Numbered from the stretch's first letter, positions 44,810-56,275 are shown. The stretch: 64,000 bases of DNA from Thiogranum sp. (GCA_030148915.1 JASBSN010000042.1:1-64000), one strand, 5' to 3'. The notes: generated from the sequence alone by a model not told the origin. Numbers and translations are program-made.

Positions 44810-45145
44810 TCATTCGGAATCGGCCTGCTGCGCGGTTTCCCGCGCACGGATGGCGGCGTCCCGAGCCAGCGCGGCGCTCTCCCGGGCTTTGCGGAAATGG
44901 CGCTCGTTGAGCATCGCTTCGGCCCGCTTGAGTAGCTCCCCGGCTTGGCGGTAACTGTCCGCGGCACGCTGTTCGGCCCCGGCCACCCGCGCGGCCTCGA
45001 TAGCCTGGCGTGCCTCGCTCATTTCCTGTACCGGCGCCGACCCGCAGCCGACCAGCGTAGCCGCCAGCAGCAACGCCGCCGCCCGTACCGCGGCCCGCCG
45101 TGCAGTCAGCCGGACTTTCGAGAAACACAAATAGGTTGAGTGCAT
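44810..45145 (-). CDS. Small DUF4398-type lipoprotein (second copy)
   Basis: 111 residues. An Arg-rich n-region leads to AAALLLAATLVGCGSAP with a lipobox. The mature part is a helical hairpin: EARQAIEAARVAGAEQRAAD, then AGELLKRAEAMLNERHFRKA, matching DUF4398 and resembling the protein at 17028. It lies 199 bases upstream of the LysM lipoprotein on the same strand. The LysM gene has its own predicted promoter, so they may be regulated separately. The ATG at 45145 has no good ribosome-binding site; a longer TTG/GTG form cannot be excluded. Confidence 0.75.
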   Translation of the reverse strand: MHSTYLCFSKVRLTARRAAVRAAALLLAATLVGCGSAPVQEMSEARQAIEAARVAGAEQRAADSYRQAGELLKRAEAMLNERHFRKARESAALARDAAIRARETAQQADSE

Positions 45146-45277
45146 AGGTACTGCAACTGTAGGGTCAGAGCGACACGCTAGCACCGCGCCCGGGGGCGGT
45201 CAAGAATGCGGCGCCGGGCGCGTGGACGCCTAAGGGCGGATAGCGGACAATACTCCCCCCGTTCGAGGAGAAGACCT

Positions 45278-46581
<1,304 letters not shown>

Positions 46582-46646
46582 GCGGTGGCGCTGGCCGGCG
46601 CGGAGGGTTGTATACAATGAGGGCCCGGGAATGAGGCAGCGTTGAC

Positions 46647-47342
46647 TTATTTCAGCTTGAGGACGGATTTTACAAACGGCACGGTCAACTTGCGTTGCGC
46701 GGCCAGCGAGGCGCTGTCCAGATGTTCGAGTAAGCTCATCAATGCCGGCAGGTCGCGCGGCAGACGCCGTAGCAGATAGCGACCGGTTTCCTCGGGCAAC
46801 TCAAAGCCTGCCTGCCAGGCACGCAGACACATCGCTTGCAGACTCTGATCATCGTTTAAGGGCTGTAAATGATAGACCAGCGCCGCGGCCAGCCGTGATA
46901 CCAGATCAGGCAAGCCAATGCCCGCTTGCGCGGGCGCCAGGCGGGCGCTGAGCACCAGCCGATTACCGCGCTGCGCGACGCGATTATACAGATGGAACAG
47001 CGCCTCCTCCCAAGCCGGCTGCCCGGCCACCGCCTCGACATCGTCGATACACAGCAGTTGAAAGTTCTCCCAACCCTCGAGTGCCCCGGGAGAGAGCTTG
47101 GCGTATTCGCGCAGCGAAAGATAAGCCGCCTTGAGGCCCGCGCTGTCCGCGCAGTAACAACTGGCCTGCAGCAGGTGGGTCTTGCCGGTTGCCGGCGCCC
47201 CCCAGCAATACACGGGCCCCGGCGCCTGACCGACGGCGATCTGCTGGAGCTGTCGGTACAACTCGCCGTGGGCGGCGGAAACAAAACTTGAAAAGCGCGC
47301 TGAGGCCCGCAGTTGCAGCCCCAGCGGTAGCTGCTCGTTCAT
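46647..47342 (-). CDS. hda: DnaA regulatory inactivator Hda
   Basis: 231 residues. The N-terminal QLPLGL is the sliding-clamp-binding peptide. An AAA+ fold like DnaA follows: CWGAPATGKTHLLQA (P-loop, 48-55) and LLCIDDVEAVAG (Walker B). With the DNA-loaded clamp it stimulates ATP hydrolysis by DnaA and prevents over-initiation. The ATG overlaps the stop of the upstream phosphatidyltransferase gene by 4 bp. Confidence 0.95.
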   Translation of the reverse strand: MNEQLPLGLQLRASARFSSFVSAAHGELYRQLQQIAVGQAPGPVYCWGAPATGKTHLLQASCYCADSAGLKAAYLSLREYAKLSPGALEGWENFQLLCIDDVEAVAGQPAWEEALFHLYNRVAQRGNRLVLSARLAPAQAGIGLPDLVSRLAAALVYHLQPLNDDQSLQAMCLRAWQAGFELPEETGRYLLRRLPRDLPALMSLLEHLDSASLAAQRKLTVPFVKSVLKLK

Positions 47343-47884
47343 CGGCCGTGACGCGCCCGCCGGCTCCAGGTGATAACGTAATCCAGGCCACTCCAGAGGA
47401 CACTGAGGGTCACCGCGTAAATCAACGCACGGTTCCAGTCGGTACTGAGCGACGGGAAGATCTGCTGCACAATGACCAGCAATACCAACAGTATCTGCAG
47501 CAAGGTATTCAGTTTGCTGATCACGGTCGGCTGCGCCTCGAGGCGCTCAATGCGGAAATTATAGACGACAGCTCCGGCGACGATCACCACGTCGCGTAAT
47601 ACCACCAGCAGCAGCAACCACACAGGCAACAGACCGATCAGGGTCAGCGCCGCGTAACAGGCCACCAGCAGCAGCTTGTCGGCCAACGGATCGAGCAAGG
47701 CGCCGAGACGGCTGGTCCAACCGTAACGTTTGGCCAGAAATCCGTCCACCGCATCCGAAAAGCCGGCGACAAAGAACAACGTCAGCGCCGGCAGGAACTC
47801 GTGCCGAACCAGCAGCCAGGCGACCGGCGCCACCAGCACGATGCGCAGGGCGGTAACCAGATTGGGGATATCGCTGCGCGTCAC
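47339..47884 (-). CDS. CDP-alcohol phosphatidyltransferase family protein
   Basis: 181 residues, multi-pass inner-membrane enzyme. The family motif reads DGFLAKRYGWTSRLGALLDP followed by LADK, that is DGxxAKx8Gxx(x)DxxxD, with Lys in place of the usual Arg. The likely product is phosphatidylglycerophosphate or cardiolipin (PgsA/Cls-like). It is coupled by 4-bp overlaps to both the DUF2066 gene before it and hda after it. Confidence 0.9.
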   Translation of the reverse strand: MTRSDIPNLVTALRIVLVAPVAWLLVRHEFLPALTLFFVAGFSDAVDGFLAKRYGWTSRLGALLDPLADKLLLVACYAALTLIGLLPVWLLLLVVLRDVVIVAGAVVYNFRIERLEAQPTVISKLNTLLQILLVLLVIVQQIFPSLSTDWNRALIYAVTLSVLWSGLDYVITWSRRARHGR

Positions 47885-48918
47885 GGTTGCAGGCGAAAGT
47901 GCCAGAGCGCCGGATCATCCACCTGGCGCAGCACACGGCCGAGTGCCAGCAGTTGTCGCAGGCTGCGTTCGTCGGCGCTCAACAGCAGATTGAATTCGAC
48001 CGTACCTTGCCGCACGCGCACCACATTAACCCGATCCACGGGGCTCAATGCGCCAAGGTAGTCCGATACCCGCGCATAGTTCTCGAGATCCTGCACGCCC
48101 TCGACCACCAGGGAGCGGGTGGCCGCGGCGCTCGCCACCACCGCGTAACGCTGCGCCAGCCACTCGGCGCTGGCGCCGATACCCGCCTGCAACGCCCCCG
48201 CGAATTCGTCACCGTGGGTACTCCAGGCTTGCCGCTCGGCGCCGTCGAGCAACTGCCAATCGGCGCGCCAGCCACCGGCGGAGCGTCGTTGCAGACGCCC
48301 GGTCAGTATCGCCTGGGGCCGATAACGTTGCGAGGCCGTCTCGATGCGGGAGAGAAAACCGCCCCAGACATCGGTAAAATCCACCTCGCGTTGATCCTCG
48401 AGATCGATCAGCGGCAGGCGCAGCGGCACACCGAAACGCTGCGCCGCCTGTTGCACCACGGCATTGGCCGGTCGCGCCCCATTTTCAGCGGCCAAATAGC
48501 GCTGGCCGCGGTCATCGACAGCCAACCACAGCAGCACATCCGGTCGTTGCGCGCCCCAATAGGGTAATCCGGCGGCGCGTAATTCGCGCTCCAGCGACAC
48601 ACCGTCGAACTGCACCCACAGCCGCAACCCCGCCCGGCGCTGGCCGGCCGGCGGCTCAATGAAGCGGTACTGCTCGACAAAGCGCCCCGGATTTTTCCTC
48701 AGCTCGGCGCCGGCGGCATCGCTCAACACCGCGCGACTGCCGGTCAGACGCACCAGCAGGTTTTCCATGGCGCGCCCCAGGGCCGCCTCGCGTGCCTGAC
48801 GATCGCGCCCGGTGGCAGCGACGCTGACTTCGAACAGATGCTCGAGGCGCTGTGCGCCGGCGCTCATCGCCACCGCCAGCAGACTCGCCACTATCAGCAT
48901 AAACGAGAGCTTTTTCAA
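47881..48918 (-). CDS. DUF2066 exported protein
   Basis: 345 residues. A TTG start at 48918 gives a good signal peptide ([20 protein letters not shown]) with AGGG upstream; the ATG further upstream would bury it. The mature part includes [20 protein letters not shown] and [16 protein letters not shown], then [20 protein letters not shown], typical of DUF2066. No function is known. It is the first gene of the operon with the phosphatidyltransferase and hda and is divergent from purM. Confidence 0.85.
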   Translation of the reverse strand: MKKLSFMLIVASLLAVAMSAGAQRLEHLFEVSVAATGRDRQAREAALGRAMENLLVRLTGSRAVLSDAAGAELRKNPGRFVEQYRFIEPPAGQRRAGLRLWVQFDGVSLERELRAAGLPYWGAQRPDVLLWLAVDDRGQRYLAAENGARPANAVVQQAAQRFGVPLRLPLIDLEDQREVDFTDVWGGFLSRIETASQRYRPQAILTGRLQRRSAGGWRADWQLLDGAERQAWSTHGDEFAGALQAGIGASAEWLAQRYAVVASAAATRSLVVEGVQDLENYARVSDYLGALSPVDRVNVVRVRQGTVEFNLLLSADERSLRQLLALGRVLRQVDDPALWHFRLQP

Positions 48919-49037
48919 ACCAGTACCCTGCTGTTCCTGTTGGAACCGTACCATACCATAGCCTCCGCACCCGTGGCGCTCTGGCGAAGCCGCCCGGTTT
49001 ACTTGTAAAATCACCTTTTGCCCACGCGGAGCCTGAA

Positions 49038-50096
49038 GTGTCAGGACAGCAGCCCTCTTCCCCCGATACACCGATCAGTTATCGCGACGCCGGCGTCGAT
49101 ATCGATGCCGGCAACGCGCTGGTAGAACGCATCAAACCGATCGTGGCGCGCACGCACCGTGCCGGCGTAGTCAGCGGACTGGGCGGTTTCGGCGCCCTGT
49201 TCGAGTTGCCCCTGGACCGTTACCGGCAACCGCTGCTGGTCTCGGGCACCGACGGTGTCGGTACCAAGCTGAAACTGGCCATCGACAGCGCCCGGCACGA
49301 CACCATCGGGATAGACCTGGTCGCGATGTGCGTCAACGACATCGTCGTGCAAGGCGCTGAACCCCTGTTCTTCCTCGACTATTATGCGACCGCCAAGCTG
49401 GATGTGGACATCGCCGCCGAGGTGGTCAAGGGTATCGGCCGCGGTTGCGAGCTGGCCGGCGCGGCGCTGATCGGCGGCGAAACAGCGGAAATGCCCGGGC
49501 TGTATCAACGCGACGATTACGACCTGGCGGGCTTTTGTGTCGGGGTCGTGGAAAAAGAGCGGCTGATCGACGGTCAGTCGGTGAGACCCGGCGACACACT
49601 CATCGGTATCGCCTCTTCCGGACCACATTCCAATGGCTATTCACTGATCCGCAAGATTATCGAAGTGGCCGGCACCGGCACCGATCTGCTGCTGGACGGC
49701 AAACCGCTGCTGGATTGGTTGATGGCACCGACACGCATTTATGTCAAACCGCTGCTGGCACTGTTGCGGCAGATCGAGGTACGCAGTCTGTGCCACATTA
49801 CCGGTGGCGGGCTGCCGGAAAACCTACCGCGCATGCTGCCGGCGCACAGTATCGCACGCATCGACACCGCCAGCTGGCAGTGGCCGACCGTGTTCCAGTG
49901 GCTACAGGAACACGGCCACGTGGAGAACGCGGAAATGTATCGCACCTTTAACTGCGGCGTCGGCATGGTCGCCTGCGTGCCGGCAAACCAGGTCGAGGCC
50001 TGTCTGGCCCTGCTGCAATCGCAGGGCGAAAGCGCCTGGGTACTCGGTACTGTGGAAGGCGGCCAGGGTGAGGCGCGCGTCGAATTGAATGACTGA
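49038..50096 (+). CDS. purM: Phosphoribosylaminoimidazole synthetase (AIR synthase)
   Basis: 352 residues. ATP-dependent ring closure of FGAM to AIR, step five of purine synthesis. [60 protein letters not shown] and [16 protein letters not shown] are conserved. GTG start at 49038 with GGAG seven bases before. The stop overlaps purN by 8 bases. Confidence 0.97.
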   Translation: MSGQQPSSPDTPISYRDAGVDIDAGNALVERIKPIVARTHRAGVVSGLGGFGALFELPLDRYRQPLLVSGTDGVGTKLKLAIDSARHDTIGIDLVAMCVNDIVVQGAEPLFFLDYYATAKLDVDIAAEVVKGIGRGCELAGAALIGGETAEMPGLYQRDDYDLAGFCVGVVEKERLIDGQSVRPGDTLIGIASSGPHSNGYSLIRKIIEVAGTGTDLLLDGKPLLDWLMAPTRIYVKPLLALLRQIEVRSLCHITGGGLPENLPRMLPAHSIARIDTASWQWPTVFQWLQEHGHVENAEMYRTFNCGVGMVACVPANQVEACLALLQSQGESAWVLGTVEGGQGEARVELND

Positions 50097-50769
50097 AGCA
50101 CCACATCGGTTATCGGAAGCACCACATCGGTTATCGCTGGTAGTGCTGATTTCCGGGCGGGGCTCCAATCTCAAGGCGATCCTGCAGGCTATTGAGGCGG
50201 GCCGGTTGCATGCACGGGTCGAGGCGGTGATCAGTAGCCGGCACGACGCCGGCGGTCTGCAATACGCGCAACGCGCCGCCATCGACACACTGGTGCTGGA
50301 TGGCTGCGACTATCCACGGCGCGAGGACTACGATCACGCCCTGCAGGGGCTGATTGAACGCTTCAAACCCGATCTGGTGTTACTGGCCGGCTTCATGCGC
50401 ATCCTCACGGCGGGCTTCGTCCGCCAATTTCGCGGCCGTCTGATCAATATCCACCCGTCGCTGCTACCGCAGCTGCGTGGTCTGCGCACCCACGAGCGGG
50501 CGATTGAACAAGCACTGCCGATGCACGGCGCCAGCGTGCATTTTGTCACTGAGGAACTTGACAGCGGTCCGGTGTTCCTACAGGTACGCGTACCGGTGCT
50601 GGCCGAAGATGACGCCGCCTCGCTGGCCGCGCGCGTGCTGCAACAGGAACACCGATTATATGTACAGGCACTGCAGTTGCTCGCCGACGGCCAGCTTGGC
50701 TGGAAAGACGGGCAGGTGCTTTATCAGGGGCAGCCCCTCCATGAACCTTTACAAATCAACGCCGGATAA
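50089..50769 (+). CDS. purN: Phosphoribosylglycinamide formyltransferase
   Basis: 226 residues. Transfers formyl from 10-formyl-THF to [23 protein letters not shown] starts the domain; [20 protein letters not shown] and [18 protein letters not shown] hold the catalytic Asn, His and Asp. The N-terminus is odd: a perfect 21-base tandem duplication (50095-50115 and 50116-50136) repeats seven codons so EAPHRLS occurs twice. The reading frame is kept. The gene overlaps purM by 8 bases and precedes the DUF3108 gene by 11 bases. Confidence 0.96.
   Translation: MTEAPHRLSEAPHRLSLVVLISGRGSNLKAILQAIEAGRLHARVEAVISSRHDAGGLQYAQRAAIDTLVLDGCDYPRREDYDHALQGLIERFKPDLVLLAGFMRILTAGFVRQFRGRLINIHPSLLPQLRGLRTHERAIEQALPMHGASVHFVTEELDSGPVFLQVRVPVLAEDDAASLAARVLQQEHRLYVQALQLLADGQLGWKDGQVLYQGQPLHEPLQINAG
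50095..50136. repeat. Perfect 21-bp tandem duplication in the purN 5' end
   Basis: GAAGCACCACATCGGTTATC plus G occurs twice in a row without a mismatch. It adds seven residues and includes the last codons of the purM overlap, so it affects the coupling region of the two genes. Confidence 0.95.
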
Positions 50770-50780
50770 CCGGATCGACT

Positions 50781-51542
50781 ATGCGTTACACACTTGTCAT
50801 TAGCTTTTTCCTGCTATGGTCTGTCACCGTCCTGAGCCGCGCGGATGCCGACGGCGCACCGCTACCCTATCCCGACTTTAAGGCCGAGTACGACGTCAGC
50901 GCCAATGGCATCGGCATCGGCACGGTCACCGTCAGCCTGAAACACGAAGCCGACGGTCAGTATCTGTACCGGCAGGAATCGGCCAGCAGCGGGCTGGTCT
51001 CGTTGTTTGCCGCCGGCAACTCGGTGGAGACCAGCCGTTGGCGGCTGCGGGATGGGCGTATCATCCCGCTGGAATACCGTTCGCAACGCAAGGGCGGGGA
51101 TGACGATGACAACGAACACCTGTTATTCGACTGGCAAACACACAAAGTGACGAATGTCGGCGCCGGAGAGCATTGGCAAACCGATCTGCCGCCGGGCACG
51201 CTGGACCGCCTGGTAATGCAACTGGCGATGCTTTTCGATCTGCGCGACGGCGCGCAACGCTTCGACTACCGTGTGCCGCGCCACGGCCGTCTGAAGGAGT
51301 ACCGCTTCGCGCTGGTCGGCGAGGATCGCGTCGAGCTCACCTCCGGTGTCTATCGCACCCTGAAAGTCGCGCGCACCAACGACGACAATGACCGCAACCT
51401 GGTATGGAGCGCACCGGAGCTCGATTACTTTCCGGTACGGTTTCTCAAGGACAAGAAAAACGGGCTGAAAATCAGCCTCTCGCTACGCAAACTGGATTTC
51501 GCCCCGTTCGGCGACAGCCAGTCTCTGGAAGTTGCACCCTGA
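50781..51542 (+). CDS. DUF3108 exported protein
   Basis: 253 residues. A signal peptide (YTLVISFFLLWSVTVLSRAD) is followed by a beta-rich protein: FKAEYDVSANGIGIGTVTVS, LVSLFAAGNSVETSRWRL and YFPVRFLKDKKNGLKISLSL match DUF3108. The family is often next to purN in gammaproteobacteria; its function is unknown, probably periplasmic. Confidence 0.9.
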   Translation: MRYTLVISFFLLWSVTVLSRADADGAPLPYPDFKAEYDVSANGIGIGTVTVSLKHEADGQYLYRQESASSGLVSLFAAGNSVETSRWRLRDGRIIPLEYRSQRKGGDDDDNEHLLFDWQTHKVTNVGAGEHWQTDLPPGTLDRLVMQLAMLFDLRDGAQRFDYRVPRHGRLKEYRFALVGEDRVELTSGVYRTLKVARTNDDNDRNLVWSAPELDYFPVRFLKDKKNGLKISLSLRKLDFAPFGDSQSLEVAP

Positions 51543-51549
51543 GTCAGCC

Positions 51550-52119
51550 TCAGGTTTTGGGCAGCGTCACGCCGGTCTGTCCCTGGTACTTACCGCCACG
51601 ATCCTTATACGAGGTTTCGCAAACCTCGTCGGATTCCAGAAACAGCACCTGCGCGACGCCTTCGTTGGCATAAATCTTCGCCGGTAGCGGCGTGGTGTTG
51701 GAAAACTCCAGCGTCACATGCCCTTCCCACTCGGGCTCCAGCGGCGTCACGTTGACGATAATGCCGCAGCGCGCGTAGGTCGATTTACCCAGACAGATGG
51801 TCAGCACGTTACGTGGAATACGGAAGTATTCAACGGTGCGCGCCAGGGCGAAGGAGTTAGGCGGAATGATACAGACCTCGGCGTTGACGTTGACGAAGCT
51901 GTTGTCGTCGAAATTTTTCGGATCCACGATCGCCGAATTGATATTGGTGAAAATCTTGAACTCGGCGGCACAACGTATATCGTAACCGTAGCTCGATGTG
52001 CCGTAGGAGATCACTCGACCGGTGCCTTCGTGTTGGCGTATCTGCCCGGGCACGAACGGCTCGATCATGCCGTGCTGCTGCGCCATGCGGCGGATCCAGT
52101 TATCTGATTTGATTGACAT
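51550..52119 (-). CDS. dcd: dCTP deaminase
   Basis: 189 residues. Deaminates dCTP to dUTP, the first step of dTTP supply in most gram-negatives. [40 protein letters not shown] and [20 protein letters not shown] with the catalytic Glu are clear, as is the C-terminal [16 protein letters not shown]. It lies downstream of apbC with 112 bases between, an order shared with pseudomonads as I recall. Convergent with the DUF3108 gene. Confidence 0.96.
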   Translation of the reverse strand: MSIKSDNWIRRMAQQHGMIEPFVPGQIRQHEGTGRVISYGTSSYGYDIRCAAEFKIFTNINSAIVDPKNFDDNSFVNVNAEVCIIPPNSFALARTVEYFRIPRNVLTICLGKSTYARCGIIVNVTPLEPEWEGHVTLEFSNTTPLPAKIYANEGVAQVLFLESDEVCETSYKDRGGKYQGQTGVTLPKT

Positions 52120-52231
52120 TAGAGGTTCCGCAAAAATCGAAGCGGCAACAATACCCGGAAATGGGCGCTAAAAAAAGCCGCGCACGCGACGCGCGCAGCG
52201 AATCGCCCGCCGCGGCGTTGCGCCCGCCCGC

Positions 52232-53323
52232 TCAGTTGTTCTGAATAACGATCTGCGGAAACTTGGCCGCGTGGTTTTTCGACCTCAACGCCAGCTTGGC
52301 GGCGGTGCGGCGGGCGATTTCGCGGTAAATCTGCGCAATCCGGCCGTCCGGCTCGGCGATCACGGAGGGCTTCCCGGAATCGACCTGTTCGCGGATCTTG
52401 CGATCCAACGGCAAAGCACCGAGAAAGTCGACGTCGTAATCATCCGACATACGCTGACCGCCGCCTTCGCCGAAGATATGTTCTTCGTGGCCACACTCGC
52501 TGCAGATATGGATGCTCATGTTCTCGATGATACCGAGTACCGGTACCTCCACCTTCTCGAACATCTTAAGGCCCTTGCGCGCATCCAGCAGGGCGATATC
52601 CTGCGGCGTGGTGACAATGACCGCACCGCTGACCGGCACCTGCTGGGCCAGTGTCAGCTGCACGTCGCCGGTGCCGGGCGGCAGGTCGATCACCAGGTAA
52701 TCGAGATTTTTCCAGTTGGTGTCACCCAGCAATTGCTGCAACGCCTGGGTGACCATCGGCCCGCGCCAGATCATCGGCGTTTCCTCATCGACCAGAAAGC
52801 CGATAGACATGGCTTGCACGCCATAACTGACCAGCGGCTCCAGGGTCTTGCCGTCTTTGGACTCCGGCTTGCCATGGAGACCAAGCATGCGCGGCTGACT
52901 GGGGCCGTAGATATCGGCGTCCAGCATACCGACGCTGGCGCCCTCGGCCGATAACGCCAGAGCCAGATTGGTGGCGGTGGTCGATTTGCCGACGCCGCCC
53001 TTGCCCGATGCCACGGCGATGATATTCTTGATTCCCTCCAGCGTCTTGACGCCCTTTTGCACCGAGTGCGCCTCAATGGCCATACTCACGTTGGCGCGCG
53101 CCTGAGTGACCCCGTCAATGGACTCGATCAGAGTCTTGAGCTTGGCGGACAACTCTTCCATGTAACCCTTGGCGGGAAACCCCAACACCACATCAACCAC
53201 CACCTGATCGTCTTCGATCATCACGTTGCGCACGCACTTGGCGGACACCAGGTCCTTTTCCATGTACGGATCGATGTACTCCTTGAGCTTTGTTTCAATC
53301 TGCTCTCTGGACAGGTCTGCCAT
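52232..53323 (-). CDS. apbC: Mrp/ApbC iron-sulfur cluster carrier ATPase
   Basis: 363 residues. An N-terminal MIP18-like domain (1-90) precedes a MinD/Mrp ATPase with the deviant P-loop SGKGGVGKSTTATN (GKGGVGKS at 107-114) and the Mrp signature AMSIGFLVDEETPMIWRGPM. The C-terminal CxxC (HICSECGHEEHIF) binds a bridging [4Fe-4S] cluster in the dimer. In most gammaproteobacteria it is divergent from metG; here 9.5 kb of other genes separates them. Confidence 0.95.
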   Translation of the reverse strand: MADLSREQIETKLKEYIDPYMEKDLVSAKCVRNVMIEDDQVVVDVVLGFPAKGYMEELSAKLKTLIESIDGVTQARANVSMAIEAHSVQKGVKTLEGIKNIIAVASGKGGVGKSTTATNLALALSAEGASVGMLDADIYGPSQPRMLGLHGKPESKDGKTLEPLVSYGVQAMSIGFLVDEETPMIWRGPMVTQALQQLLGDTNWKNLDYLVIDLPPGTGDVQLTLAQQVPVSGAVIVTTPQDIALLDARKGLKMFEKVEVPVLGIIENMSIHICSECGHEEHIFGEGGGQRMSDDYDVDFLGALPLDRKIREQVDSGKPSVIAEPDGRIAQIYREIARRTAAKLALRSKNHAAKFPQIVIQNN

Positions 53324-53558
53324 GGCTGAGTTCCTCGTCAGTGTTCTGGTAAGCGGCCGTCGGGCCTTGAAAATCTTTGAAAAATTGAGGCGCGATTGTA
53401 CACAATTTGGAAAAACCGGTCTCCATTCCGTTTTGTGCGGTTAAGCACCTGGAACGAGCGGGTGCAACATCGGCCCCCCCCGGGGTGCGAGCCTTGTCTG
53501 TAAAGGGATTTTCCACCGCAGCTCCCGCCTTCGGAGCGCCGTGACGGTGCCCACGCAC

Positions 53559-54026
53559 TCAGCCGGGTGCGGCGGGCCGGGTGTGTTTCTTGATCAGGCG
53601 CTCCACCCGCGCTTCCAGCGACCGGTATTTGAGGTGCAGCTGTTGCGGGGGCAGGGCGCCGCTGCGCACCGACTGCTCCCAGCGTTGCAGGCCAACGGTA
53701 ATGGCGTTGATTTCTTCCAGGTCGCCCGGATCGGAGGCCGCCGCCTGGTGCAGCCAGTTGATGGAAGCTCTGAGCGCATCGGTGCCGTGCTGGTCTTCGT
53801 TGGCCATGATTTCCATGTCATGGTGATAAATATCCAGCTCGCGGCTGGCCTGCAACAGATCAGTGCGAGTGCCGTCGTAGAGATTCGGGCGATGTCGATA
53901 GAGGTAAATCACCGCCGGGGCCGCTACCAGACACAACAGCACGACGCCCTGCACCGCGCGCCGACGCCGCGAGCGAGCGCCGCCCATGCGCCGCTTGCGC
54001 GGTGGCAAGTGTGACTTACCAGTCAT
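53559..54026 (-). CDS. Uncharacterised single-pass membrane protein
   Basis: 155 residues. A very basic N-terminus (PPRKRRMGGARSRRRRAVQ) leads to one membrane helix (GVVLLCLVAAPAVIYLY), then a mostly helical, probably periplasmic domain (LLQASRELDIYHHDMEIMAN, then LKYRSLEARVERLIKKHTR). I know no family. It lies after the two-component genes on the same strand, 136 bases after the kinase stop. It may be an accessory part of the islet. The 235 bases between it and apbC hold no feature I can support. Confidence 0.6.
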   Translation of the reverse strand: MTGKSHLPPRKRRMGGARSRRRRAVQGVVLLCLVAAPAVIYLYRHRPNLYDGTRTDLLQASRELDIYHHDMEIMANEDQHGTDALRASINWLHQAAASDPGDLEEINAITVGLQRWEQSVRSGALPPQQLHLKYRSLEARVERLIKKHTRPAAPG

Positions 54027-54161
54027 ACCCGAACCATCAACGTCAACATACAATCCATCACGACTACGGCAGGAACTTGCCGGCCGCCCCCGTAGCTGTG
54101 ACCCCGCCGGAGGCTGTTGGTTCGTGGTAGCGATCCCGGCATCAGCTGACAGCGGCGCATC

Positions 54162-55580
54162 TCAGCGCCCGCGCTGTTGCGCCGGCGCGCAAAATCGCAG
54201 GCAGACGCGCAACCCGGGCCGGTTGTCGGCAAAGGAAATGGTCGCCGCATGCAACTCGGCGATGGCATTCACCAAAGCCAGCCCCAAGCCGTTGCCGGGG
54301 CTGCTGCGTGCCTGATCAAGGCGCGCGAAACGCTGCAGGACCCGCTGCCGGTCGGCGGCGGGAATCCCCGGCCCGTTATCGGCTACGCTGATACGCGCAC
54401 AGCTGTTGGTGCGCTCCACCTGTACCCTTACAAGCCCGCCCTGCGGCGAGTACTTGATGGCGTTGTCGAGCAGGTTTCCCAGCGCCTGGGAGAGCAAATC
54501 GCGGTTGCCGCGCACTATTACCGGGCGCGCTGCATCGACCAGCAGCCGTTGCGCGCGTTGTTGCGCCACCGGCAGGTAGAACTCGGCCACCTGCTGCACA
54601 ATTGCCGTGAGATCGACCTCCTGCAGTGTCACCCGTAACGCCCCGGCTTCGGCCTGTGCGATCTGCAAAATGGCGTTGAAGCTCTTCATCAGTTCTTCGG
54701 TATCGCGGATGGACTCCTCTATGGTGTGCCTGTACTCGGCGGCGCTGCGCTCGCCCAACAACATCACATCCAGACGATTGCGCAGCCGCGCCAACGGTCG
54801 GCGCAGATCATGCGCCACGTTGTCGGTGACATCGCGCATGCCCTGGAGCAACTGCTGGATCCGCTCCAGCATGGCGTTCAACCGCCCCGCCAGTTCGTCG
54901 AACTCGTCGTTGCGCCCGCTCAGGGGCACGCGCCGCGACAGGTCTCCGCGGATGATGGTCTCGGAGGTGGCGCTGATGTTGTCAATACGCGAAAGAATCG
55001 TGCGTCCCATGAACAGGCCCATCGCCAGGGCCAGCAACACGATCACCAGCAGTAACCCGGACAGCGCATAAATACTGAACATCTGCATTTCCTCAGCCTG
55101 GGCGACGCTGCGCGTCAGCACCAGCACCGCACCATCGGCGAAGCGTTTGCCGATCACCGGCCAATAGGCGTCCTCGTCTTCCTCGGACGGATACATATCG
55201 TCATCAATCCAGGTCGCGTGCACGGTTTCATCCACCGGCACCTGATCGTCGCGCTCTTTGGGCCAGCCCTTCAGATTGCCGGCGACTTTGCGCCGGTGCT
55301 TGTCGACCAGCAGATAATAACGACCGTCCTGTCCGCCCGCCCGGCTTCGCGAGACCACCTCCCGGGTCAGTGCAGCGAAGCCCTCGTTGGCGGCGATATT
55401 GCGCAAATCGACGAATTCGTCGTGTAGCCCGGCGTACAACTGAGCGTCGACGTAGCGGCTGGTGGCCCAGTGATAGGTACCCAGCGCGGCGCCGGCCAGC
55501 AGTATATACAGGCTGGCATACCACAACGAGGTGCGAACCGCGGTGGTACGCAACAGGCGTTCGAGTTCAGGGCGCTTCAC
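54162..55580 (-). CDS. Sensor histidine kinase
   Basis: 472 residues, two membrane helices (TSLWYASLYILLAGAALGTY and FSIYALSGLLLVIVLLALAM). The periplasmic sensor between them holds a very acidic patch, DDDMYPSEEDEDAYWP. A HAMP domain, a HisKA H-box (VAHDLRRPLARLRNRL) and a HATPase with N-box NLLDNAIKYSPQGG and G-boxes (VADNGPGIP, GNGLGLALV) follow. It should phosphorylate the OmpR-type regulator encoded just upstream, with which it overlaps by 14 bases. GTG start at 55580. The acidic sensor suggests a cation or cationic compound as signal, as in PhoQ-like sensors; that is inference. Confidence 0.93.
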   Translation of the reverse strand: MKRPELERLLRTTAVRTSLWYASLYILLAGAALGTYHWATSRYVDAQLYAGLHDEFVDLRNIAANEGFAALTREVVSRSRAGGQDGRYYLLVDKHRRKVAGNLKGWPKERDDQVPVDETVHATWIDDDMYPSEEDEDAYWPVIGKRFADGAVLVLTRSVAQAEEMQMFSIYALSGLLLVIVLLALAMGLFMGRTILSRIDNISATSETIIRGDLSRRVPLSGRNDEFDELAGRLNAMLERIQQLLQGMRDVTDNVAHDLRRPLARLRNRLDVMLLGERSAAEYRHTIEESIRDTEELMKSFNAILQIAQAEAGALRVTLQEVDLTAIVQQVAEFYLPVAQQRAQRLLVDAARPVIVRGNRDLLSQALGNLLDNAIKYSPQGGLVRVQVERTNSCARISVADNGPGIPAADRQRVLQRFARLDQARSSPGNGLGLALVNAIAELHAATISFADNRPGLRVCLRFCAPAQQRGR

Positions 55581-56244
55581 CGAGCTTGTATCCTACACCG
55601 CGAATGGTGTGCAGCAGGGGGGTGGCGAAACCCCGATCAATTTTGGTTCGCAAACGACTGATATGCACGTCGACGACATTGGTCTGCGGATCGAAGTGAT
55701 AGTCCCACACCTGCTCCAGCAGCATGGTGCGCGTCACTACCTGCTCCCGATGCCGCAGCAGATAGTTCAACAAACGGTATTCACGCGCCTGCAGTCGGAT
55801 GACGCGTGCCGCGCGCGTCACCCGATGTGCGTTGAGATCCATCACCAGGTCGGCCAGTTGCAGGCGCGATTCGCACTCCTCGGCGCGCTTGCGCCGGGCC
55901 AGCGCCGCCAGACGGGCCAGCAGTTCGCTGAACGCATAGGGCTTGACCAGGTAATCATCGCCGCCGGCCTGCAATCCGGTGACGCGGTCGTCGACTTCAC
56001 CCAGCGCCGAGAGCACCAGCGCCGGCGTCTGATCGCCATCGGCACGCAGCATTTTGATCACGGTCAGACCGTCGCGCCCCGGCAGCATGCGATCGACGAT
56101 GATCACTTCATAGCCGCCGGCCAGCGCAAGCTGCAGCCCCTCCTCGCCATCGGCCGCATGATCAACGCTGTGGCCGCTTTCGTTAAGTCCCTTCAGCAGG
56201 TACCCGGCCGCCTCGCGGTCGTCTTCGATCAACAGGATATGCAT
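55567..56244 (-). CDS. OmpR/PhoB-family response regulator
   Basis: 225 residues. Receiver domain: ILLIEDDREAAGYLLKGLNE holds the acidic pocket, VIIVDRMLPGRDGLTVIKML the phosphoacceptor Asp and LVKPYAFSELLARL the Lys. A winged-helix DNA-binding domain follows (LQAREYRLLNYLLRHREQVV, then NVVDVHISRLRTKID). It resembles CopR/QseB-type regulators of metal or efflux systems. A palindromic site lies 32 bases before its ATG and recurs upstream of the efflux operon. Confidence 0.94.
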   Translation of the reverse strand: MHILLIEDDREAAGYLLKGLNESGHSVDHAADGEEGLQLALAGGYEVIIVDRMLPGRDGLTVIKMLRADGDQTPALVLSALGEVDDRVTGLQAGGDDYLVKPYAFSELLARLAALARRKRAEECESRLQLADLVMDLNAHRVTRAARVIRLQAREYRLLNYLLRHREQVVTRTMLLEQVWDYHFDPQTNVVDVHISRLRTKIDRGFATPLLHTIRGVGYKLGEAP

Positions 56245-56275
56245 AAGATGCTTATCATAGCCGCCGCGGCCTTTT

